Shown here in pieces: positions 19,901 through 27,678 of a stretch of 64,000 nucleotides of DNA. The translations under genes and the position numbers were made by a program. The notes under the pieces were generated by a model. That model worked only from the letters and a program-made list of their open reading frames with translations, searched no databases and was not told where the DNA came from. Position 1 is the stretch's first letter. The number at the start of each line of letters is the position of its first letter. The stretch lies in contig NZ_SLWX01000011.1 in NCBI RefSeq assembly GCF_004340525.1, positions 42,036 through 106,035 on the forward strand, in the 5' to 3' direction. The stretch is from Chromatocurvus halotolerans. Its GTDB lineage: Bacteria; Pseudomonadota; Gammaproteobacteria; Pseudomonadales; Halieaceae.

Positions 19901-20391
19901 TCGCGCAATGACTCAAGGGCGAGTCGGTTATAATGCTCCCAGAGCAGGAGACCAAAGCCTATCGAAAAACCATGCCGAGTTTGCAGTGAGTGGGCGACAG
20001 CCAGAGGCTCTCGATAGACAAACACCACAACCGAGCGATCCGAGCGCCAGACCGGCCATGTGAGGCACAATCTCGGATCCTTAATGAATGAGTCCCTGCC
20101 TGCGACATTCTCATTGAGATCCTCGAAAATCGCCTCGCACATGCCCGGCCTCTGAACGTTACAAGGTCTCAGCGCAGCCGGCGGCGGGGCGAACCATTGT
20201 GATTGAACGCCTGACAGCAGGGTCTCATTGGCACTAACCAGATCCCGACGCTCATAAAAGCCCAGCGGATTATCAGGCTGACTTTCAAGCATGGATTCCG
20301 GCCTGCCGCCAAGGACACCCGCTTGGTCAAGGCAGCGCGCGACCAGGGAAGTGCCGGAACGGTGCATTCCGATGATAATTACCAGCGTCAT
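16975..20391 (-). CDS. Trifunctional sulfotransferase - GT2 - GT4 fusion
   Basis: 1138-residue multi-domain protein without signal peptide. Residues 1 to about 245 are a sulfotransferase domain (IIIGMHRSGTSLVARCL, IKDPRLCLTWPVW, FVYREPLAVAHSL). About 255-375 is a charged coiled coil (QRLDEARALSQERTAERDRL...). About 505-765 is a family-2 glycosyltransferase (VSIVVPVFNDYRVTVHCLQSLL, ILADDGSTD, NLGFLRNCNRA, MLNNDTAVTAGW, DYISGACLMLRR, FVPAYYEDADICFAVREAGY). About 790-1135 is a GT-B, family 4-like glycosyltransferase (HLLFVGGFNHPPNVDAARWF, VPLRYGAGVKGKVLEAVQQNVPLVTT). It likely builds and sulfates a surface polysaccharide or glycan at one site. Confidence 0.85.
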   Translation of the reverse strand: MTLVIIIGMHRSGTSLVARCLDQAGVLGGRPESMLESQPDNPLGFYERRDLVSANETLLSGVQSQWFAPPPAALRPCNVQRPGMCEAIFEDLNENVAGRDSFIKDPRLCLTWPVWRSDRSVVVFVYREPLAVAHSLQTRHGFSIGFGLLLWEHYNRLALESLRDVDHVCISYAQMASDPQALKRMLEKLRDLGVKCDPSAGESLFNPDMQHSTAVDQAAARLQSFEQTLLAEYCDALCAGGPLTPLPAPTTSLHEKIRDFAAALAPLADALETRQRLDEARALSQERTAERDRLLAEWEQLDASHNQLAVAHEQEVENHRATIAQRDSLIADLEISQTDLAQRDHELAEMADKTNYLFHELSQAYTHLLTYEQSSLARVNRWATGLYKLVTGQRRENSRYDDVLANARQYIADNALEMPEVRPGKLAMLGNVLCYMASNPAGSLRSISWPRIRRGFSVFFGSSAADLQVWIDARFPEQAKARMALDPTELSPGLDNLELEFPAAESPQVSIVVPVFNDYRVTVHCLQSLLRHSPAGQYEVILADDGSTDLTGTIESRIRGIQVVRGGNLGFLRNCNRAAEQARGDFVLMLNNDTAVTAGWLQALLDVFEDPEVGAAGPKLVFANGALQEAGGIMWRDASAWNFGRMDDAAKPAYSYVKDVDYISGACLMLRRCLWEKLGGFDERFVPAYYEDADICFAVREAGYRVVYQPAACIFHFEGVSNGTDLTSGVKQHQITNQQVFADKWQAVLERDHYPNAEHVIWARDRSAHKPCVLFIDHYVPHYDKDAGSRSTFMYVKLLLSMGYRVQFMGANFFAHSPYTEALQQLGVEVLVGESIARGLDAWLAEHAPYINQIFLHRPHVAEQFLPHLKKLASCPPINFVGHDLHYLRIGREAELQSDPALQKSADSWRQREFAVFDQVDRIYYFSQAETYEIARHRPDLALRTIPLHALEDKPLPSYAPIRPTHLLFVGGFNHPPNVDAARWFVEEILPQVSAAVPDCHFHLVGSNPNSAVKALATDNVTVHGYVDDVALDALYRDVGLAVVPLRYGAGVKGKVLEAVQQNVPLVTTHIGTEGIPDADAVMWIADDAQAIAETVVGLLNGSINPADRMARYGGWLEQHFSSRRAEALLRVDFEGGP

Positions 20392-20589
20392 TTAAAGGCC
20401 ATAAGGAAGATATCCTTGTGGCAGTGGAAGCACAGCCAAATGACAGGGTAACACTAGGTCAGGCGTGGATTCAGACACGGCTTGATGATATCCGCTTTGA
20501 ACAGAATTGCTCTGACGACGGGATCACCCACGCCACACTGCAGATAGTTCAAATCAGCGGCGGGCGGCTTTCGCCGTCTACGCCAGCGA

Positions 20590-21498
20590 TCAGTACTCTG
20601 CCTTATAAGGCTCTAGAAGCTCCTCAAGGAAGTCGGTGTCTAATTGTATCTCATCAGACATCTGATACCGGGCCATAAACGCTTTCTGCTCGAGAGACAG
20701 GTACTCCCTTTTGAGGTCCGCCACGATCTGCGACTTCACTTCACTAAATTCCAGGTAATACTTTTCACGGATGTCGTCGAGCCGGATAATGTGCAGCCCA
20801 AACGGCGTATCGACGACAGGCGAAATATCACCGATATTCTCTATATCAAAGGCGGCTCCAGTAAAGTGTGGCTCCACGTTTTTATCGCCTAGCTTGAACC
20901 AGCGATTGAAGCTTCCTTCCCGCGATTGGGATGCCTTGTCCTCAGAATATTCCGCAGCGAGTTCTTCAAACGACTCGCCGGCTTCAAGCTTGGCGAGAAT
21001 TTCCGTAGCCTTCGGCCGCAGCGGATCACGATCACAGCCTGGTGGACAAAAAAGCAGGATGTGACTTACCTTGCGATGTTGAGGAACCAGCGCATACTTG
21101 TCTTTTTGCGTCGCGTACGTTTCTTTCGCAAGGTCCGAAAAGTCAGGATACTCCAATTCACTCTTGAACTGATCAAGCAGATATTTCTGCTTAAGGTTTC
21201 TGATCTTGAGTTGCAGTTCCCAGTAGTCTCTACCGTGTTCATCGTCTGTCAGTCGTGTGGCCTTTTGATCTACCTCATTGGCCATACGCTTCGCTGAGAC
21301 GACGAGATTCAACATTTCGAGCTTGTCACCATCATCATTTGCAGCAGCTCGCTTGAGGTCGGTTGGCATTGCGTTGACAATGACTGCCAACTCTTCCGCC
21401 GAAACAGATACGTCGCCATCTACAAGAACAGGCTCCGCACCCAAGGCACTCCCTGCCATAAGGGCGACCAGAAAACCAGACAATTGTGCAACTTTCAT
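20590..21498 (-). CDS. Periplasmic parvulin-type peptidyl-prolyl isomerase
   Basis: 302-residue SurA/PpiC-like foldase. ATG 21498 gives a clear signal peptide (MKVAQLSGFLVALMAGSALGAEP); longer in-frame starts do not. The N-terminal helical chaperone part (about 25-150) precedes a parvulin domain at about 155-255 with RKVSHILLFC, EILAKLEAGESFEELAAEYSED, GSFNRWFKLG and FGLHIIRLDD. An unusual CPPGCDRD insert adds two cysteines right after the first strand. It probably assists folding of exported proteins. The terminator of the upstream gene lies between the two, so it is probably transcribed from its own promoter or by read-through. Confidence 0.82.
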   Translation of the reverse strand: MKVAQLSGFLVALMAGSALGAEPVLVDGDVSVSAEELAVIVNAMPTDLKRAAANDDGDKLEMLNLVVSAKRMANEVDQKATRLTDDEHGRDYWELQLKIRNLKQKYLLDQFKSELEYPDFSDLAKETYATQKDKYALVPQHRKVSHILLFCPPGCDRDPLRPKATEILAKLEAGESFEELAAEYSEDKASQSREGSFNRWFKLGDKNVEPHFTGAAFDIENIGDISPVVDTPFGLHIIRLDDIREKYYLEFSEVKSQIVADLKREYLSLEQKAFMARYQMSDEIQLDTDFLEELLEPYKAEY

Positions 21499-21525
21499 TG
21501 AAACTCCAATCGAAAAACTACGGAC

Positions 21526-21554
21526 AAAAAAAACCGGCACACAAGGTGCCGGTT
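21526..21554 (-). terminator. Rho-independent terminator after the secreted protein gene
   Basis: AACCGGCAC and GTGCCGGTT (21532-21540 / 21546-21554) form a perfect 9-bp stem with a 5-base loop, followed on the minus strand by seven Ts (21532-21526). It lies 54 bases downstream of the stop at 21608. Confidence 0.85.
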
Positions 21555-21607
21555 CTCCACTGACTTCACAAAAACTTAAATACTTTTGTACGTCAGTCGC
21601 CCACAGG

Positions 21608-23179
21608 TTATGAAGCCGGAACGTAGCTGTGCTCGATGATGCGACCATAGTTTGAAGCAGGATTAGCTTCGAAACTACGCGCCCATGCGGTAAAGCCTAC
21701 CATCGGAACCCGACCGCCAGCTTCAACGCTAGCACATGTCATGATGTCACTAGGCTCAAAATCCGGCGAGTTTACATCGTAGCTGGCATTCGGCCAGTCA
21801 CAGATGCGCTGTGAGGTTTTACGCGGGTCCGACTCTACGACCAGTCGTGCCCAACCGAAGGGCTCATCTGGCGTCGTTACAGAACGAGGCTCAGCAGAAC
21901 CAAGCACCGGTGAGTTACCCCACTCAATCACGTTGACTTCGCGCGGCAGGATATCCTGCTCGAATTCCGCCGGAGGCGTCGGAGAGACAACCAGATCACC
22001 GCTTTCCTGAGTAATCCCGCCCTCTTCGCGGTCATAAACCATGAATGTAGCGCTCAGCGGAATATCACGCCAGTCACAATCATTGATTGCGCAATCCGCA
22101 TCGGGATCAGTTGAGTCGATCAGAAAATCCGGGTTATCGATAATGGACTGATAGTACTCGGGCAGCTTGAGCATGGTGTACTGGCCGGGCAGCGTAATGA
22201 CCCAGTCTGTATTGACACCCGCATTTGACGACCATTCGTTAGCGACTGATGCAACACCGAGAACGTCGCCCGAACGCAGCTTGTTGAACAAGCCACGACC
22301 CAGATCAACCGGTGAACCACCGTCAAGATCGGGGAAGTTGAAGCCCTGCATGTCACCGATTTCAAAACCACTCTGCTGGTTCGTCATCATGGGGTCGCCA
22401 GAGAAATCAGCGAGGTGAACTGCGGAATTGCCCATTTCGATACCGCTTTCGAGATTACGAATGAAATAGGATACTTTCAATGCGTTACCAGAATCGGTGT
22501 AAGCGTTGGGACATACCGTGGTGCCGTCCAGGGCAGTACAGATGCCCGTAGAAGCCGTTTGATGTGTACGCGCATTGTTAATCACGCCGCGAGTCGCAAA
22601 CCCTGGATCACTCGGGCCGTTGGCTGAGTTCCGGAAGAAGTTTGAGCGGACTGCTTCACAGTTTGCCGGTACGCCGGCAGAGTGCTTGGCTGCAACTGCG
22701 ATCGGCTGGTCTTCGCTGACAGGCTGACCCATCGCGATGATTTCGACGTAACCTTCGTCGGCGCCTTCTTTGTAGATGTCAGGCATAGTCAGGCGGTTGT
22801 TGGTGGCCGCAGGAACAACACAGGTGGTGTCTGCGGTGCTGAAGTAGATGTCGCCGTCGTCACCGTCGTCTTTACCGATGAAGCCGGCATAGACATCACG
22901 CGGGGACATGACGATGTTCCAGTCAAGCGCGTCCATTGAGTCGCCGCCACGACGCAGGCGGAACTTAACGACCTGAGTAGAGTCGCTGCTGTTCACAACG
23001 TGAACGCCGGTAATGAAACCGTCGCGGACTGTGTAGTAAGGAACGATAGCGACGTCGCCGTAGCCATTAGAACCAACGGAAGTGTCAGTTACTGTTGGCG
23101 CCGTCTGGGCCTGCGCATAACCTGCAGTAACGGCTGCAACTGCAGCAACGATACCTAAGGGCTTAAAATTGTTTCTCAT
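21608..23179 (-). CDS. Secreted protein of unknown function
   Basis: 523-residue exported protein. ATG 23179 follows AGGAGTCTCCTC and begins a signal peptide (PLGIVAAVAAVTAGYAQAQ). The mature N-terminus DVAIVPYYTVRDGFITGVHVVNSSDSTQVVKFRLRRGGDSMDALDWNIVMSPRDVYAGF has the shape of a beta-sandwich recurring in exported gammaproteobacterial proteins, but I know no function for it. The protein is rich in Asp, Asn, Ser and Gly, has paired cysteines (AINDC, ICDW, MTCASV) and no membrane anchor. A strong terminator follows, and the strong ribosome site suggests high expression. A surface-layer or matrix role is possible but unproven. Confidence 0.75.
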   Translation of the reverse strand: MRNNFKPLGIVAAVAAVTAGYAQAQTAPTVTDTSVGSNGYGDVAIVPYYTVRDGFITGVHVVNSSDSTQVVKFRLRRGGDSMDALDWNIVMSPRDVYAGFIGKDDGDDGDIYFSTADTTCVVPAATNNRLTMPDIYKEGADEGYVEIIAMGQPVSEDQPIAVAAKHSAGVPANCEAVRSNFFRNSANGPSDPGFATRGVINNARTHQTASTGICTALDGTTVCPNAYTDSGNALKVSYFIRNLESGIEMGNSAVHLADFSGDPMMTNQQSGFEIGDMQGFNFPDLDGGSPVDLGRGLFNKLRSGDVLGVASVANEWSSNAGVNTDWVITLPGQYTMLKLPEYYQSIIDNPDFLIDSTDPDADCAINDCDWRDIPLSATFMVYDREEGGITQESGDLVVSPTPPAEFEQDILPREVNVIEWGNSPVLGSAEPRSVTTPDEPFGWARLVVESDPRKTSQRICDWPNASYDVNSPDFEPSDIMTCASVEAGGRVPMVGFTAWARSFEANPASNYGRIIEHSYVPAS

Positions 23180-23279
23180 GAGGAGACTCCTAATGTTTTT
23201 TGAACACAACCAAATGGTTAAATGCTAGCGCTATTATTGCTAGCTGCAGCCAGCTGTCAACCCGCTGCCATTGCCACAC

Positions 23280-23729
23280 CTACACACTAAACCACCACTG
23301 CCCGTCGACAAATACCCATTTCTCGACTTGCTTTCGCGGTATAGCGCCAAGTGCTGCTGAGGCCGCTGAAGTATGTTTGACGGGTTTGGACATGACCCTT
23401 GCCGCCACACTCGCTACAGCTGCATCAGCATCATAGGTAAGGAATTCAACACCTGTCAACTCCCATTCAACCATGTAGGAAAATTTCTTTTCATACAGGC
23501 TCTTGGAGAAAACTTCTCTGTAGGCAGGTGAAGTAAATTCATAGGCCGCGCCGAAGTCGCGCTGCTCCAGGGCACGCCAGCGTGATTCGACGCGTTCGAG
23601 CAGGCGCGCCTGCTCGGCATCGGTCATGCGTGGTGCACTGGCGCAGCCCGCCAACACCGCTACCAAAAGCACTGTTGCCAGTGCTGAGAAGCGCGCCGCC
23701 GTCTTACCCAAGCTACTGTTTTGCATCAT
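23280..23729 (-). CDS. Small predicted lipoprotein
   Basis: 149-residue lipoprotein: after a charged N-terminus, the hydrophobic segment LATVLLVAVLAGC ends in a canonical LAGC lipobox. The mature domain (about 115 residues) begins with TDAEQARLLERVESRWRALEQRDFGAAYEFTSPAYREVF and closes with KWVFVDGQWWFSV, a pattern typical of small NTF2-like accessory folds. No catalytic residues are evident. It lies 100 bases upstream of the large secreted protein gene on the same strand and may be cotranscribed. Function unknown. Confidence 0.78.
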   Translation of the reverse strand: MMQNSSLGKTAARFSALATVLLVAVLAGCASAPRMTDAEQARLLERVESRWRALEQRDFGAAYEFTSPAYREVFSKSLYEKKFSYMVEWELTGVEFLTYDADAAVASVAARVMSKPVKHTSAASAALGAIPRKQVEKWVFVDGQWWFSV

Positions 23730-24078
23730 CTTTACTGCTCAACCTCTGGTATTCCCGTGGCCCGGTAAAGGCTCTGCATCCTCGCGGCGCTGCTGTGGCC
23801 GCCGCACCTGTTAAGTGCATTGGCTGCAGCAAGCGCCTGCTCGACCCCGACCTGCGGGGGCGGCGAGGGTAACATGGCTCCCCGCTTTCGCGGGAGATAC
23901 CGCCGGTGCTTCCCAGCAACATCTACCGTGCTCACCCTTGATGTCGTCTCAGCGGGGAATTTATTCCCGCGAATCGACTGTTAAAATTACCGTAGATAAC
24001 CCCCGGTCGGGGCGATTCCGGGACGATCAGGGGGGATTCCCGGGTCTGTCCGCTCTTACCCAGGCCCCTCAAACCGCG
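23730..24078. other. Non-coding gap with GC-rich dyads
   Basis: 349 bases between the T2SS secretin stop and the lipoprotein start, both on the minus strand. I see no credible gene. It contains a short stem CCCGC-TTTC-GCGGG at 23881-23894 and CCCC-GGTC-GGGG at 24001-24012, resembling the scattered intergenic hairpins of many GC-rich proteobacteria. One may serve as a T2SS terminator, but no clear T-run follows. The lipoprotein promoter should lie near its right... that is, in the region just beyond 23729. Confidence 0.5.
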
Positions 24079-26397
24079 TTATTTCACCGGCGCCGGCTGG
24101 GAATCGGTATCAATCAGCTCCATAAAGCGGATCTGCGAGCGCATATCCTTGCTCACCTCGCGCAGCTCATCCTCGTTGAAGATGGCCCGGGGCGTGATAA
24201 TGACCAGAAGCTCTGTGCGGGTATTCTCCCGCGAGCGGGAGCCGAACAGGTTCCCCAGCACCGGAATATCGCGGATCAGTGGCACACCGGAGCCCGCGCG
24301 GCTGGCATTTTCCCGAATCAGTCCCCCAAGCACCACAGACTCGGAGGAGCGCACGGCAACGCGGCTGCGTATGGCCCGGTTGAGAAATGTTCGCTGGCCG
24401 GTGGCCTCGTCCACGTTGCCGACATCGGTTACCGACTGCTGCACATCCATGGTGATGAGGCCGCCGGCGTTGACCGAGGGCGTCACCACCAGGCTCACGC
24501 CCGTGTCGCGGAAGGTGATGTTCTGCACCGAGTTGCCGCCAATGCCGATGGTCTGTCCCTGCAGCACCGGCACCTGGTCACCTACCTGAATTTCCGCGGT
24601 ATAGTTATCCAGCACCATGATGGAGGGCGTGGAAATGACGTTGAGCAGGGAATCCTGGCTGAGGGCGTTGAGCACGGCAGAAATATCGCCAATGCCGTTG
24701 GTGACGGTGTAGCTGAATCCCGGGGAGCGCGCGGTAGGATTGCCTGACTGTCCCGCCAGGGTGCCGCGGCCGTCATAGCCGCCATCAATACCGTTCTTGA
24801 ACACCCACTCAAGGCCGTAGCGCAGTTCATCGGTGAGGGTGACCTCCATAATGCTGGCCTCGATGATGACCTGGGTGGCCACGGTGTCGAGCTTTTTCAG
24901 GGCATCTTCGATAATCTCGTACTGCTGCCCGGTAGCGTAGATCATGAGGGAGTTGTTCACCTCGTCCGCCACCACGCGCACGTCCGCCAGGCTGCGTGTG
25001 CCCTGGTCATCGCTTCCGCCCATGTCGGTGGCTGTCATGCCGCCGGCTGCGCCACCTGCCCCCGTGCCGGCGGCGCCTGTATTGTTGCTGCCGCCGCTAC
25101 GCCGCGACGATGCCCCGCCGCCAATGCCGGAGGCGCCCCCGGCGCTGTTGCTGGCACCGAATCCCGAGGCTGACCCACTGCCGGAACCGAAGCCCCCGCT
25201 GCTGCTGGAGCCAGAGCCAAAAGACTCCGGCGACATGCCCGGCGCCACGCCGCGTTCAACGCCCGAACCCCCGGCACTGCGATTGCGATCGACCGCGCCG
25301 ACCGAGGCCTGCCCCCCGGAACCGCCGGAATAAATGCTGTTCAGCAGCTGCGACAGGCGCTCGGCGGTGGTGTTCTGCACCGGGTAGACGTGCAGGCGCT
25401 TCTCGAATTTCTCGTCGGGGCGGATATCAAAGCGCTCAATCCACTCCTTCACCGTGTTGAGGTAATGCTCGCGCGGGGTAATTGCCAGCACGCTGTTGAG
25501 GCGCTCCATGGGCAGCACGCGCACCAGGCGGGTAATGTCACCGCCATCACTGCCGGCGGCCGCCAGCAGTTCGTTCACGGCCTGGGTTGTCTCCATCACG
25601 CTGGCGTTTTCCAGCGGGAACAAACCCACCGACATGCCTTTCAGCATGTCGACATCGAAGGTGCTGACAATATCCAGCCAGCCCGTGAGCTGGGCCCGGG
25701 TGCCCGCCAGCATGATCAGGTTGCGCGCATTGTCGATGCGCACCAGTGACGACGACTCGGCCACGGGCGCAAGGATATCGGCCATGGCCGAGGCGCTGAT
25801 GTACTGCAGGGGCACAATAATGGTGCTGTAGCCGGCGTATTCATCGGCCGCGCTGGTGACCTGTGGGTCCAGACGCATGGCCTGCTGGGAACCGGTCACC
25901 ATGTAGCGGCCATCGCGACCGCGTATCAGCAGCGCGTTGTGCGCCTTGAGCAGGGATTCCAGCACGCCGAGCAGCTGATCCCGGGGAATCGGTGTTCGCG
26001 TGCGCAGGGTAACTTTGCCCTGTACCGGGTGATCAATCAGGTAATCGAGCTCGAGAATATCCCCCATGACCGCCTGCACGATCTCATCCAGCGGCGCCTG
26101 CTCGAAGTTGAGGCTGACATCGTCACCGACGAAGCGCACCGGGTCCGATGGCTCGGGCAGTCGCACCTGGGGGCCGGTTCCCGGGTAGAGTTTGGGCTTG
26201 CTGCGCTCGCTGCTTCGCCGCTCCTCCGCCAGGGCCTGCGCGGTCGCCGACAGCTCGCGCTCGGCATCCACCACACGCGCGGTCTCGCTGGCCTCGGAGT
26301 CCTCACCGGGCAGCGCCATTTGCGGTTGTTCGCCGCCCCTCGCGGCACAGCCCGCCAGCGCCAGGCACAAGGCCGTGACTAGTGTTTTCTGCAACAT
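24079..26397 (-). CDS. gspD: Type II secretion secretin GspD (lipoprotein form)
   Basis: 772-residue outer-membrane secretin. I start at ATG 26397 because it gives a lipoprotein signal (MLQKTLVTALCLALAGC, Cys17); an ATG 35 codons upstream adds no signal. N0 lies at about 88-165, N1 190-250, N2 255-325 and N3 335-505, with the secretin core from about 508 (VIIEASIMEVTLTDELRYGLEW, VISTPSIMVLDNYTAEIQVG, GLIRENASRAGSGVPLIRDIPVLGNLFGS). N3 is split by a long Gly/Ser-rich insert at about 357-465, as in many GspD proteins. It is the last gene of the operon, as in Xps-type systems. The lipid anchor may replace or help pilotin-dependent targeting. Confidence 0.93.
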   Translation of the reverse strand: MLQKTLVTALCLALAGCAARGGEQPQMALPGEDSEASETARVVDAERELSATAQALAEERRSSERSKPKLYPGTGPQVRLPEPSDPVRFVGDDVSLNFEQAPLDEIVQAVMGDILELDYLIDHPVQGKVTLRTRTPIPRDQLLGVLESLLKAHNALLIRGRDGRYMVTGSQQAMRLDPQVTSAADEYAGYSTIIVPLQYISASAMADILAPVAESSSLVRIDNARNLIMLAGTRAQLTGWLDIVSTFDVDMLKGMSVGLFPLENASVMETTQAVNELLAAAGSDGGDITRLVRVLPMERLNSVLAITPREHYLNTVKEWIERFDIRPDEKFEKRLHVYPVQNTTAERLSQLLNSIYSGGSGGQASVGAVDRNRSAGGSGVERGVAPGMSPESFGSGSSSSGGFGSGSGSASGFGASNSAGGASGIGGGASSRRSGGSNNTGAAGTGAGGAAGGMTATDMGGSDDQGTRSLADVRVVADEVNNSLMIYATGQQYEIIEDALKKLDTVATQVIIEASIMEVTLTDELRYGLEWVFKNGIDGGYDGRGTLAGQSGNPTARSPGFSYTVTNGIGDISAVLNALSQDSLLNVISTPSIMVLDNYTAEIQVGDQVPVLQGQTIGIGGNSVQNITFRDTGVSLVVTPSVNAGGLITMDVQQSVTDVGNVDEATGQRTFLNRAIRSRVAVRSSESVVLGGLIRENASRAGSGVPLIRDIPVLGNLFGSRSRENTRTELLVIITPRAIFNEDELREVSKDMRSQIRFMELIDTDSQPAPVK

Positions 26398-26443
26398 GGC
26401 TTTCCCAATGGTGTTTATTGCGTTTATCGGCATTCTGTTGTCG

Positions 26444-27115
26444 TTATCCGCCGCGCCGGCTGGGCCCGCCCAGGGTGAGCTGCGGCTCTTCCTCGTCGGC
26501 ATCCCCGGCGTTGCCGGCAGACTGCCCGGCGTCGGGCAGTATCACGTCACCGGCGGCGTCCACGGGCAGCGGGATCACCCGCGGCAGGAGTTCGCGCTCA
26601 TCCCGGGAGCCGCCGCTCACGAACACGGCGCGGTTGGCGGCAATTTCCTGCAGCCGCCAGTCCTGCACGCGATCGCCCACCGCTATACGCTCCTGCTTGC
26701 CTTTCACGGCGACAATGGCGCCGCCGGTGCTGCCGCTGCCGAACACGCCGAGCAGGGTAACATCCTTCATTTTCGGGGCGGCCTGCGCATTCTCCGCCGC
26801 CGCAGCTTCCGCCGCCGAGCTGGCAATGACGTCTGTCGGGCGCCGCTCGGCCCAGAACAGGGGCCGCGCCTGCACCGCGGCGCTGTCCTTCGCATCCACC
26901 CGCTGCGGGCGCGGCACCTCGGCCACCAGCAGGCTGTCCGCCGCCGGCGCCACAGGCGTCACGTTTTCCGCCAGCAGAATACGGGCGCCGGCCCAGACCA
27001 GCTGCAGCACCAGTAGGGCCGCAAGCACGATCACCGCCAGCTCGACCCGGCGCTCGCTGCGCAGCGGGTCCGTTGCCACGCCGTAGCGCGCTTTCACGCG
27101 ACCCAGGGCGCTCAT
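26444..27115 (-). CDS. gspC: T2SS inner-membrane coupling protein GspC/XpsN-like
   Basis: 223-residue bitopic protein: short cytoplasmic N-terminus, one transmembrane helix (ELAVIVLAALLVLQLVWAGARILL, about 25-48), a Pro/Ala-rich linker and a homology-region domain (MKDVTLLGVFGSGSTGGAIVAVKGKQERIAVGDRVQDWRLQEIAANRAVFVSGG, about 115-170). No PDZ domain follows, unlike enterobacterial GspC. In its position between gspM and gspD it corresponds to Xanthomonas XpsN, which links the inner-membrane platform to the secretin. Its start overlaps the gspM stop by 4 bases. The tail is Gly/acidic-rich and low in complexity. Confidence 0.82.
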   Translation of the reverse strand: MSALGRVKARYGVATDPLRSERRVELAVIVLAALLVLQLVWAGARILLAENVTPVAPAADSLLVAEVPRPQRVDAKDSAAVQARPLFWAERRPTDVIASSAAEAAAAENAQAAPKMKDVTLLGVFGSGSTGGAIVAVKGKQERIAVGDRVQDWRLQEIAANRAVFVSGGSRDERELLPRVIPLPVDAAGDVILPDAGQSAGNAGDADEEEPQLTLGGPSRRGG

Positions 27116-27678
27116 GGCAGCAGTCTCAGGGCCAGCAGCTGTACCACCGCGGTGACTTCCTGCGGCTCCGGCTCGCCGCGCTTGCGCTGGTTGCGCGCGG
27201 GAAAGACATCCATGGATTCCACCAGCAGCATGGGGCGGAATGCCGACACGCCGATCAGGGCCGCATCCAGCGCAGCGATGCCGCCGTTGGCGGTGAGCTT
27301 GATGGCAATGAGATCGAAGTCCTCGTCCTTGCGCGTCGGCATGACCTGGCTGTTAGTCACGCCAAGGCCGGCCTCGGCAAAGATCTGGCGCACGTCAGCC
27401 TGCAGGGTGGCGGCGACGGTATTGGCATCTTCGGTGGCGGGGTAGCCCAATTCGGCAAGTCGCGCACCTACCTGCCCGGCGGATGTGCGCAGGGCCGCCT
27501 CGTTGTCAATCAGCCCCTGCAGCCGGGCGATGCGCGGCTTCAGGTCGTCAATGCGGCCCTGGGCCTCGAAGCGCAGGCCGAGCAGGCCGAACAACAGATT
27601 GAGATAGAGGCCGAGGGGTACCAGCAGGGTAAGCCCGATGATAATGGCGCTACGGCGATGGTTGCGCAGCCAGATCAC
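27112..27678 (-). CDS. gspM: T2SS platform protein GspM
   Basis: 188-residue inner-membrane protein: an N-terminal transmembrane helix (SAIIIGLTLLVPLGLYLNLLFGLLG), a coiled-coil-like stretch (RIDDLKPRIARLQGLIDNEAAL) and a ferredoxin-like periplasmic domain of the GspM_b/PilO type. It pairs with GspL to anchor the assembly ATPase. Its ATG overlaps the gspL stop by 4 bases and its stop overlaps the gspC start, showing tight translational coupling. Confidence 0.85.
   Translation of the reverse strand: MIWLRNHRRSAIIIGLTLLVPLGLYLNLLFGLLGLRFEAQGRIDDLKPRIARLQGLIDNEAALRTSAGQVGARLAELGYPATEDANTVAATLQADVRQIFAEAGLGVTNSQVMPTRKDEDFDLIAIKLTANGGIAALDAALIGVSAFRPMLLVESMDVFPARNQRKRGEPEPQEVTAVVQLLALRLLP

Noticed and set aside
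20418..20678. 86-codon plus-strand frame near the start of the fusion glycosyltransferase gene
   Set aside because: It runs into the 3' end of the parvulin gene on the other strand, lacks a ribosome site, and shows no recognisable pattern.
24079..27115. PDZ domain in the GspC-like protein
   Set aside because: After the homology region only a short acidic, low-complexity tail remains, so no PDZ fold is possible.
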